From JBCDBW01 sp039182965 (GTDB lineage Bacteria > Verrucomicrobiota > Verrucomicrobiia > Verrucomicrobiales > DEV007): 15,817 bases of DNA. Made by a program: the position numbers and the translations under genes. The DNA lies in NCBI GenBank assembly GCA_039182965.1, contig JBCDBW010000103.1, forward strand, positions 1-15,817, written 5' to 3'. The stretch's first letter is position 1; each line of letters starts with the position of its first letter. This document shows positions 6,547-13,855 of the stretch, piece by piece. The notes under the pieces were generated by a model. That model was not told the DNA's origin and did no database searches. It saw only the letters and a program-made list of their open reading frames with translations.

Positions 6547-9500
6547 ATGCTAAACGCCCTCATCAGACTCTCCCTCGCCAACCGCGGCATCATACTAGCC
6601 GCCGCGGTCATCATCCTCGTCCTGGGCATCCGCACCGCCAACAATCTCCCCGTCGAAGTCCTACCCGATCTCACCAAACCCACCGTCACCCTTCTCACCG
6701 AAGCCCCCGGCCTCGCCCCCGAAGAGGTCGAAACCCTCGTCACCGTTCCCCTCGAAAACGCCCTCATGGGCGTCCCCGGCCTCACCCGCCTGCGCTCCAC
6801 CTCCGATGTCGCCCTGTCGCTGGTCTTTGTCGAGTTCGATTGGGGCACCGATATCTATCACGCCCGACAACTCGTCTGGGAACGACTCCAGACCGCCACC
6901 GAAACCCTTCCCATAGAAGCTGAACCCCCGTTCATGACCCCCGTCGCCTCCCTCATGGGCGAGATCATGCTCGTCGGCATTCGTAGCCCGGACGGCACCA
7001 TCAATCCACGAGACTTACGCACCCTCGCCGATTGGGACATACGGCGCCGCTTGCAGTCCCTCCCCGGAGTCGCAGAGGTCCTCGCCATGGGCGGCGGCGT
7101 CAAACAAATACACGTCCAACCCGATCCGGAACGCCTTCTCGCTCACGGAGTGTCTTTCGACGATGTCCGCGATGCCGCCGCCGAAGCCGCCCTGAACTCC
7201 ACCGGCGGTTTCCTCACGTCCGGCCCCAAGGAAGTCATGGTCCGCAATCTCGCCATGACCACCAACCTCGACGACATCGGCCAGACCGTGGTCACTTACA
7301 TTAACGACCGCCCAATCACACTGGCCGATGTCGCCGATGTTGTCTGGGATGTCGAACCCATGCGCGGCGACGCCGCCGTAAATGGCGACCCCGGCGTCAT
7401 CCTCTCCGTCACCAAGTCCCCCGGCTTCGATACCCGCTCCCTCACCACCGCGGTCGAAACCGCCATCACGGAACTTAACGCTTCTCTCCCCGATGATGTC
7501 GAGGTCATCCCCCTCTTCCGCCAGGCCGATTTCATCGAACACGCGATCGGAAACCTCGAAGAAGCCATCGTCCTTGGCGCCCTCATCGTCGTGGTCGTGC
7601 TCTTCCTCTTCCTCCTCAATGTCCGCACCACGTTCATCACAATTATGGCCATCCCCCTTTCCTTCGCCATCACGATGCTCGTGTTCCACCTCCTCAATAT
7701 CAGCGTCAATTCAATGACCCTCGGCGGCCTCGCCGTCGCTATCGGAATGGTCGTCGACGACGCCATCGTCGACGTCGAAAACGTTTACCGTCGCCTCCGG
7801 CAAAACGCCTCGTCACCACATCCCAAATCCAAACTCGAAGTCATCGCCAACGCCTCCGCCGAAGTCCGCAATTCCATCCTCTACGCGACGCTCTTCATTA
7901 TCCTCGTCTTCCTCCCTCTCCTCGGACTCTCCGGCGTCGAAGGCCGACTCTTCACTCCCATCGCCGTCGCCACAATTGTCAGCATGACCGCTTCCTTCGT
8001 CGTTTCTCTCACCGTGATCCCCGTCCTCTGTTCCTTCTTGCTGAACCCAAAACCAAAGACAACCTATCGCGACCCCTTCTTCGTCCGGTCGCTCAAATCC
8101 ATCTTCAAAAATACCTGGCTCCGCCTCGCGCTCGACGCCCCTCTCACCGTCCTCGCCGTCGCCGCCATCCTCCTCGCCGCCGCCCTCGCGCTCTACCCCG
8201 TCATGGGCAAAGAGTTCTTGCCCAAATTCCAGGAAGAAACCGTGCTCGTCGCCATGACCGCCGCCCCGGGCACGTCCTTGAAACAGGTAAACGAAGTCGC
8301 CGACGTAGCCGATCGCCTCCTCCTCGACGTCCCCGAAGTCCGCCGCGTCGGACGACGCGTCGGACGCGCCGAGCGCGGCGACCACGTCGTCCCCGTTTCC
8401 ACTGTAGAATTTGATATCGACTTCAAACAGGAATCCGGCGGCCGCGCCCGCCGCGAAGTCATCCGCGATATCCAAAGCAGAATGCGCAATATCCCCGGCA
8501 CCTTCAGCGCCCTCAGCGGACCCCTCGCCGATCGCATCGGACACACTCTCTCCGGAGTCTCCGCCAAAATCGCCATCAAAGTATTCGGGCCCGAACTCGT
8601 TGAAATCCGCCGCATCGGAACCGATATCCGGGATGTCGCCCGCAAGATCCCCGGCCTCGAAAATGCGCGTGTCGAACAACAGGCCTCCATCCCCCAACTT
8701 CGCATCGAAATCGACCGCGATCGCGCCCTCGCATACGGCGTCACCCCGGGCGAACTCAATCGACAACTCTCCGCCCTCATCGGCGGAGAAGTCCTCGGCG
8801 AACTCTACGAAGATCAACGCAGAATCGACCTCGTCCTCCGCCTCCCCGAAGCCTGGCGCGAATCCCCGGAACGCTTCGGAGATATCTATATCAATACCGC
8901 CTCCGGCCAACGCATCCCCCTCCAACTGGTCGCCGATATCCGGGAAGCCGGGGGCCCCAACGTCATCCAGCGCGAAAATACCTCCCGCCGCTTCGTGGTC
9001 AGCATTAACCCCACCGAACGTGACCTGAATTCCCTCGTCCTCAATCTCCAAAAACAAGTCACCAAAGACGTCGCCATCCCCGATGGCTATCGCGTCAGTT
9101 TCGAAGGGGAGTTCCAGGCCCGGGAAGACGCCGCCCGCCGCATCGTAATCCTCTCCGCCTGCGTCCTCGTCATTATCGCCTTCCTCCTCTTCACCTACTT
9201 CCGTACCCCCGTCTTCGCTGCTCAAGTGCTTTGCGATATCCCTCTCGCCATCATCGGCGGAGTCCTCCTCACATTCGTCCTCATCAATAACGTCAGCATC
9301 GCCTCCCTCGTCGGCTTCATCGCCGTTGCCGGTATCGCCGCCCGCAACTCCGTAATGATGATCTCCCATTACCTCCACATGATGCGCCACGAAAACGAAT
9401 CCTTCTCCCGCGAACTCGTGGAACGCGGTACCCTGGAAAGACTCGTCCCGGTCCTGATGACCGCCCTCTCCGCCGGCGGCGCCCTCATACCACTCCTCCT

Positions 9501-9672
9501 CGCCGCCGATAAACCCGGAAAAGAAATCCTCCACCCCGTCGCCGTCGTGATCGTCGGCGGCCTTGTCACCTCCACTTTCCTCGGCCTCGGCGTCACCCCT
9601 GCCGTCTTCTATCTCTTCGGTAAAAGGGCCGCAAAGAAAGCCGTCCGCTCCAACGCCGCCGCCACCTCGTGA
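6547..9672 (+). CDS. czcA: Heavy-metal efflux RND pump (CzcA/CusA family inner-membrane transporter)
   Basis: The 1041-residue length is standard for the HME-RND family. Helix TM1 is at about 13-30. A first porter domain (LPVEVLPDL at 34-42, PGL...EEVE) follows, then TM2-6 (about 339-358, 362-382, 391-411, 443-463, 470-498). TM4 carries the proton-relay signature GMVVDDAIVDVEN (400-412) with D404, D405 and E411. TM7 (about 530-550), a second porter domain, and TM8-12 (about 866-1025) complete it, with GIAARNS at 929-935 in TM10. The TM4 motif has DD and DVEN rather than the CzcA DGAV or CusA DAAI versions, and the Met at the position of CusA M573 appears shifted or replaced, so the exported metal is unclear; copper/silver is not specifically supported. 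It starts 55 nt after czcB with no visible ribosome binding site and is followed 56 nt later by the His-arm protein. Confidence 0.95.
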   Translation: MLNALIRLSLANRGIILAAAVIILVLGIRTANNLPVEVLPDLTKPTVTLLTEAPGLAPEEVETLVTVPLENALMGVPGLTRLRSTSDVALSLVFVEFDWGTDIYHARQLVWERLQTATETLPIEAEPPFMTPVASLMGEIMLVGIRSPDGTINPRDLRTLADWDIRRRLQSLPGVAEVLAMGGGVKQIHVQPDPERLLAHGVSFDDVRDAAAEAALNSTGGFLTSGPKEVMVRNLAMTTNLDDIGQTVVTYINDRPITLADVADVVWDVEPMRGDAAVNGDPGVILSVTKSPGFDTRSLTTAVETAITELNASLPDDVEVIPLFRQADFIEHAIGNLEEAIVLGALIVVVVLFLFLLNVRTTFITIMAIPLSFAITMLVFHLLNISVNSMTLGGLAVAIGMVVDDAIVDVENVYRRLRQNASSPHPKSKLEVIANASAEVRNSILYATLFIILVFLPLLGLSGVEGRLFTPIAVATIVSMTASFVVSLTVIPVLCSFLLNPKPKTTYRDPFFVRSLKSIFKNTWLRLALDAPLTVLAVAAILLAAALALYPVMGKEFLPKFQEETVLVAMTAAPGTSLKQVNEVADVADRLLLDVPEVRRVGRRVGRAERGDHVVPVSTVEFDIDFKQESGGRARREVIRDIQSRMRNIPGTFSALSGPLADRIGHTLSGVSAKIAIKVFGPELVEIRRIGTDIRDVARKIPGLENARVEQQASIPQLRIEIDRDRALAYGVTPGELNRQLSALIGGEVLGELYEDQRRIDLVLRLPEAWRESPERFGDIYINTASGQRIPLQLVADIREAGGPNVIQRENTSRRFVVSINPTERDLNSLVLNLQKQVTKDVAIPDGYRVSFEGEFQAREDAARRIVILSACVLVIIAFLLFTYFRTPVFAAQVLCDIPLAIIGGVLLTFVLINNVSIASLVGFIAVAGIAARNSVMMISHYLHMMRHENESFSRELVERGTLERLVPVLMTALSAGGALIPLLLAADKPGKEILHPVAVVIVGGLVTSTFLGLGVTPAVFYLFGKRAAKKAVRSNAAATS

Positions 9673-9728
9673 TCGCTCGCTAACTCATTGCCTTTCTCCA
9701 AAAACCAAGTAAAAAAGGAATCACGTCC

Positions 9729-10319
9729 ATGAAACCCATCCGCCTCATTCTCCCGGCCTGCCTCATCACCGTCAGCCTCCTAACCTATGGCTGCGATCAA
9801 CATAGTCACTCCCACGGCGATCACGATCACGATCACGATCACGACCATGACGCCCATCACGACGAGGGCGAAAAAGATCACGACCCCGGAGAGAAACACG
9901 ACGGCGATGAACACGCCGAGCACGGACACGATCATGGTCACAGCCACGAGCATGGACATGACCATGATCACTCTCCCGCTAGAAAAGGCCCCAACGGTGG
10001 AAAACTCTTTTTCTCCTTAGAACCCCACGCCGAGTTCCTTGTTACAAAAGACCGGAAAGTCCAAATCACCTTCGTCGATGATAGCGACAAAATCATCCCG
10101 GTAACCGACCAAACCGTCAACGTCATCGCCGGAGACCGAGCCAATCCAACCAAACTGACCTTTACCAAGTCAGGCGACGTGCTCCTCTCCGATGCACCCC
10201 TCCCCGATGGCGACAACTTCCCCGCCGTCGTGCAATTCAAGCCCTCCCCCGATGCCAAGGTCGTCATCGAACGCCTCAACGTAAGTCTCTCAGACTATCC
10301 CGCTTCCAATCCGCAATAA
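9729..10319 (+). CDS. GPNGG-domain protein, copy 2, with a 22-His arm (probable metal-binding lipoprotein)
   Basis: The 196-residue protein has an N-terminal hydrophobic segment (about 4-20) leading to YGC with Cys at 22. That is an imperfect lipobox (Thr at -3), so lipid anchoring is likely but not certain. Residues 25-81 hold 22 histidines interleaved with Asp, Glu and Gly, including an HDHDHDHDH run. Residues 86-196 are the GPNGG domain, 93/111 identical to the protein at 2665. The start is supported by AGGA about 9 nt upstream, the only such site among the metal-block genes. The 56-nt gap to czcA suggests the same operon. A metal-sequestering or donor role at the periplasmic face is inferred from composition, and the His arm is partly built from GATCAC hexamers (9819-9842). 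Confidence 0.85.
   Translation: MKPIRLILPACLITVSLLTYGCDQHSHSHGDHDHDHDHDHDAHHDEGEKDHDPGEKHDGDEHAEHGHDHGHSHEHGHDHDHSPARKGPNGGKLFFSLEPHAEFLVTKDRKVQITFVDDSDKIIPVTDQTVNVIAGDRANPTKLTFTKSGDVLLSDAPLPDGDNFPAVVQFKPSPDAKVVIERLNVSLSDYPASNPQ
9819..9842 (+). repeat. Four tandem GATCAC hexamers encoding Asp-His
   Basis: GATCAC is repeated four times without interruption inside the His arm of the GPNGG copy 2 gene. The repeat is a multiple of three, so slippage would alter arm length while keeping the frame. Confidence 0.9.
9984..10316 (+). repeat. Direct repeat (copy 2) of the GPNGG domain
   Basis: This is the partner of 2779-3111, in the same orientation and about 7.2 kb away. Recombination between the copies would remove the CzcI-like gene and czcCBA and leave one hybrid GPNGG gene. 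Confidence 0.85.
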
Positions 10320-10705
10320 CAAGCCTCCTCCCAAAGCGACGGCACGCCTCCTTACCTCCGCCACAGTGGCGCACTCTCACCGAATGCCCACTCCCCCAAC
10401 GCTGCCACCCTCGCTAGTCTCCGGCGCACACGAAGACCCCGCCCGGTGCATCATCACTGAGCTCCAAGAATCCCCAACAAGATCCCACGTCAAACCCACT
10501 CGACTCAATCACTCATGCCGCTCCCCAAATTTCATATCCATTCGAATGCTTTCGTGATTTAAATATCCCTCACTCCGCTACCTCACCCTCGCTAGCCCTC
10601 ACTTGGATCCTCCACAAGGCTCCCAAATGATATCGGCCGTTCCGCCAATTTAAGCCTCAAAAATGAGTGTCGCTTGCAGCGAATTAGTGGTTCCATTCCC
10701 TACCA
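10320..10705. other. Intergenic region between the metal block and the M42 peptidase
   Basis: These 386 bases contain no convincing gene; the 63-codon open frame at 10366 is of shadow type, without a start signal or motif. Small structures seen are CGCCA-CAG-TGGCG (10361-10374 region), CTCA-AAAA-TGAG (10656-10667) and TCGCT-TGC-AGCGA (10670-10682), the last ending 23 nt before the M42 start. An AT-rich stretch (10528-10566) could hold a promoter, but no good hexamer pair is visible. No strong terminator for the metal operon was found. Confidence 0.5.
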
Positions 10706-11782
10706 ATGAACGCCACTGCCAAAAAATTCCTCTATCAACTCCTCAATACGCCCAGCCCCACCGGCTTCGAACTGGAAGGCCAACGCACCTGGTCCACCTA
10801 CGCTAAAAAATTCGCGAACACCGTCGACATCGATTCCTACGGCAACACGTGGGCCACTCTTCAAGGCAAAAAAAACGGCCCCACCATCATGCTCGAAGCC
10901 CACGCCGACGAAATCGGCTTCATCATCAAACACATCAGCAAGGAAGGCTTCGTCCACATCGATCGCATCGGCGGCAGCGACCACGCCACCGCCCGCGGAC
11001 GCCGGGTCATCTTTCTCGGAGAGAAAGGACCCGTCCCCGGCATCATCGGAAATACCGCGATTCACATCCGCGAAAATAAAACGAACGAGAAAGTTCCGCA
11101 CATCCACGAACTCTATGTCGATCTCGGCGCTGCAAATGAAAAAGACGTCGAAAAACTCGGTCTCCGCGTCGGCCACCCCGCCGTGTATCAAGACGCTGCG
11201 GAACCCTTCGGAAAGAATCGCATCGTCGGACGTGCCCTCGATAATCGCATCGGCGGGTTCATCATCGCCGAAGTCCTCTCCAAACTCTCCAAACTGAAGA
11301 CCCCTCCCGCCGCCACCGTCTACGCCGTCAATGCCGTCCACGAAGAAATCGGTGGCCTCGGCGCCAAGATGATCGCCCATCGCCTCAACCCCGACGTCGC
11401 CGTCGTCCTCGATGTCACCCACGCCACGGACTCGCCTGATATCGACCACAAAAAACACGGTAAAGTCACCCTCGGCGGCGGCCCCTCGGTCACTCACGGT
11501 ACCGCCAACCATCCCAATGTCGTCAAACGACTGATGGATTGCGCCAAAAAATCAAAGATAACCCTCCAACACGAGTCCTCCTCCCGATATTCTGGGACCG
11601 ATACCGACCAAATCTACCACGTCCGCGAGGGCATCCCCGCCGCCCTCGTCTCCCTCCCCCTCCGCTACATGCATTCCGTCGTCGAAATGGCCGATTACAA
11701 CGACATCCAAAACGTCATCGACCTCCTCGCCGCCTTCGTCCAGTCCGTCAAAACCAACGACTCCTTCGCCCACAAACTCTGA
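10706..11782 (+). CDS. M42 family metallo-aminopeptidase (FrvX/TET-type)
   Basis: The 358-residue cytosolic protein has no signal peptide and is of normal M42 length. The di-metal site is complete by motif: AHADEIG (65-71) gives H66 and the catalytic-type D68; RALDNR (176-181) gives D179; HEEIGG (212-217) gives the general base E213 and ligand E214; LDVTHA (235-240) gives D236; YMHSVVE (321-327) gives H323. A PDZ-like insert domain at about 75-165 (GGSDHATARGRRV and after) is typical of the TET aminopeptidases, which form large tetrahedral assemblies and trim short peptides. Substrate preference cannot be read from the sequence. There is no Shine-Dalgarno sequence before the ATG. A 386-nt gap separates it from the metal block, so a functional link is not implied. 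It is followed 65 nt later by the DUF547 gene. Confidence 0.95.
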   Translation: MNATAKKFLYQLLNTPSPTGFELEGQRTWSTYAKKFANTVDIDSYGNTWATLQGKKNGPTIMLEAHADEIGFIIKHISKEGFVHIDRIGGSDHATARGRRVIFLGEKGPVPGIIGNTAIHIRENKTNEKVPHIHELYVDLGAANEKDVEKLGLRVGHPAVYQDAAEPFGKNRIVGRALDNRIGGFIIAEVLSKLSKLKTPPAATVYAVNAVHEEIGGLGAKMIAHRLNPDVAVVLDVTHATDSPDIDHKKHGKVTLGGGPSVTHGTANHPNVVKRLMDCAKKSKITLQHESSSRYSGTDTDQIYHVREGIPAALVSLPLRYMHSVVEMADYNDIQNVIDLLAAFVQSVKTNDSFAHKL

Positions 11783-11847
11783 GGCCATCTCCTACCTTCG
11801 TCTTTACACGCAATAAAAACACTCCGTAGCCCGTCTCACATGGTGTG

Positions 11848-12606
11848 ATGACGAACTCCCGAACCTCCCCACGACACCGCCTACCTCTACTCGCCATCGC
11901 TGTCACCCTCCTCACTATCACCCTCTCCCCAGTCGCCCACGCCTGGCAATCCCAATACAATCAACTCCTCCAAAAATACGTCTCCCCCACCGGAGTGAAC
12001 TACCAGGCCTGGCATACCAACCGAGACGACCGGGCCGCTCTCCTCTCCATTACCGCCGCCATCGCAAGCGCAGACCTCACAGCTCGCTCTCCCGATGAAA
12101 TTCTCGCGTTCTACCTCAATGCGTATAACGCCAATATCCTCGCCGAAATCCTCGCCGATTACCCCACCAAGGGACCCGGGAATGGCTCCGCCCTCGGCCG
12201 CGCCAAATTCTTCCGCTGGAACAAAATCACCGTCGCCGGCAAAAAACTCTCCTTCAGCGATCTCGAAAATAAAATCATCCGCAAACGCTTCAACGAACCC
12301 CGCATCCACTTCGCCCTGAACTGCGCCAGCACCAGCTGCCCGCCCCTCCACAGCCTCCCCTTCCAAGCCGACACTCTAAACCAAACATTGACGCTTCTCA
12401 CCAAGAAATACCTTAACCATAACCCCCACGGCCTCCAACTCTCTAACAATACTCTCTGCCTGTCTGAAATCTTCGATTGGTATCGTGACGACTTCGACAA
12501 CGGAAACCTCGTCGCCTACCTCAACCAATACCGGACCGAAAAGATCCCCGCGGACACACCCGTAAAGTTCATGCCATACGATTGGTCCCTCAACCAATCA
12601 ACCTGA
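11848..12606 (+). CDS. Secreted DUF547 domain protein
   Basis: The 252-residue protein has a signal peptide (about 12-32, AHA|WQ). It carries the two DUF547 hallmarks: FYLNAYNA at 88-95 (family pattern 'AFWINAYNA') and IHFALNCASTSCPPL at 153-167, with the conserved paired cysteines. YDWSLN near 244-249 matches the usual C-terminal end. Function of the family is unknown; it has a papain-like-fold flavour in some classifications, which I cannot verify here. A GTG immediately upstream (11845) is in frame, but the ATG at 11848 is preferred. No ribosome binding site is seen. It converges with the aminotransferase gene with only 28 nt between stops, and no clear bidirectional terminator is visible there. 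Confidence 0.9.
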   Translation: MTNSRTSPRHRLPLLAIAVTLLTITLSPVAHAWQSQYNQLLQKYVSPTGVNYQAWHTNRDDRAALLSITAAIASADLTARSPDEILAFYLNAYNANILAEILADYPTKGPGNGSALGRAKFFRWNKITVAGKKLSFSDLENKIIRKRFNEPRIHFALNCASTSCPPLHSLPFQADTLNQTLTLLTKKYLNHNPHGLQLSNNTLCLSEIFDWYRDDFDNGNLVAYLNQYRTEKIPADTPVKFMPYDWSLNQST

Positions 12607-12634
12607 AAGCAACTGTCCGACCGCTCAAGGGCGC

Positions 12635-13801
12635 TCAGTGACTCTTGCAAAAGTCCTCAAAGCGGTCCAAACCCTCCTTGATCACGTCCAGCCCCGTCGC
12701 ATAACTAAAGCGGATGGTTGCATCATCACCAAAGGCCACCCCAGGCACCACCGCCACTTCATAGCGGGCCAGTAATTTTTCGGCCAAGTTCACGCTCGTA
12801 AGGCCCATCTGACCAATCCCCACCAAGAAGTAAAACGCGCCATGCGGCTCCACCACTTCGATGTTGTTGATCGCTTGCAGTCGCCCTAGCATATACTGAC
12901 GACGAATATCAAACTCCTCACGCATGTCAGACACCACCGTCTGATCCCCCTCCAATGCCGCCACCGCACCATACTGCGCAAATGACGTCGGATTCGAAGT
13001 GGAATGACTCTGAATCGTCCCAATCGCCGTCGCAATCGGCCCCGGCGCCGCCACATAGCCCAAACGCCACCCAGTCATCGCATACCCCTTGCTGAAACCA
13101 TTCACCGTGATCGTCAAATCATACAACTCATCACTGATCGATGCGATACTCACGTGCTCGGTTTCGCCATACACCAGTTTCTCATAAATCTCGTCCGACA
13201 AAATGACGATGTCTTCATAGGTGGCCACTTCCCCCAACGCCGCCAATTCATCCTTCGTATAGACCGCCCCCGTAGGATTGCCCGGAGTGTTGATGATGAT
13301 CATCTTCGTTTTCGGACTCATCGCCTCCTCAAATTCCGCCGGCGTAATCTTCCAGCCGTTCTCACGCTTGGTCTCCACAAACACCGGCTCCGCTCCCACC
13401 ATCCGCACCATCTCCGGATAACTCAGCCAGTAAGGCGCCGGAATAATCACCTCATCTCCCGGTTCCAACACCGCCAACATCGCATTGAAACAAGAATGCT
13501 TGGCGCCGCAGTTCACCACCACCTGCTCCGGTCGATACTCCACACTGTTGTCTGCAAGAAACTTGGCCGCAATCGCTGCACGCAATTCGGGGATCCCCGA
13601 ACTCGGCGTATACTTCGTCTTCCCCTCCCCCAGTGCCTCAATCGCCGCCGCCTTGATATGATCCGGCGTGTCAAAGTCTGGCTCACCCGCTCCAAAGCCA
13701 CACACATCCTTGCCCGCATCCCTCATCGCCTTCGCTTGGCTGCTGATCGAAAGGGTAAGCGATGGCGGAATCTCCGCAATTCGTGATGAAATCAAGTCCA
13801 T
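12635..13801 (-). CDS. aspC: Aspartate aminotransferase, PLP-dependent class I (bacterial 1b type)
   Basis: The 388-residue protein matches fold-type I aminotransferases along its length. Seen are FGAGEPDFDTP (36-46), the cofactor-phosphate loop area NCGAKHS (97-103), PAPYWLSYPE (121-130) with the ring-stacking aromatic, NTPGNPTG (171-178) with N175, LSDEIYE (201-207) with D203, the Schiff-base lysine K238 in NGFSKGYAMTGWRLGY (234-249), and R364 in IRFSYA for the substrate carboxylate. It transfers the amino group between aspartate and 2-oxoglutarate; enzymes of this subgroup sometimes also act on prephenate, which cannot be decided here. It lies 54 nt downstream of ndk on the same strand and is probably co-transcribed. 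The start lacks a clear ribosome binding site. The locus name is by function; orthology to E. coli aspC is not implied. Confidence 0.93.
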   Translation of the reverse strand: MDLISSRIAEIPPSLTLSISSQAKAMRDAGKDVCGFGAGEPDFDTPDHIKAAAIEALGEGKTKYTPSSGIPELRAAIAAKFLADNSVEYRPEQVVVNCGAKHSCFNAMLAVLEPGDEVIIPAPYWLSYPEMVRMVGAEPVFVETKRENGWKITPAEFEEAMSPKTKMIIINTPGNPTGAVYTKDELAALGEVATYEDIVILSDEIYEKLVYGETEHVSIASISDELYDLTITVNGFSKGYAMTGWRLGYVAAPGPIATAIGTIQSHSTSNPTSFAQYGAVAALEGDQTVVSDMREEFDIRRQYMLGRLQAINNIEVVEPHGAFYFLVGIGQMGLTSVNLAEKLLARYEVAVVPGVAFGDDATIRFSYATGLDVIKEGLDRFEDFCKSH

Positions 13802-13855
13802 GAGTCGTGTTTTCTAAGGTTCAATTGGGTTCGGTGTTAAAGCGGAATTGCCCGC

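Noticed and set aside
7813..9534. 573-codon open frame on the minus strand, antisense to czcA
   Set aside because: Its product is dominated by Asp, Glu and Gly with no motif, as expected from the antisense of a C-rich coding sequence. czcA on the + strand is full length with complete RND motifs.
12607..12634. Bidirectional terminator between DUF547 and the aminotransferase gene
   Set aside because: The 28-nt gap has no inverted repeat of useful length and no T-tract on either strand.
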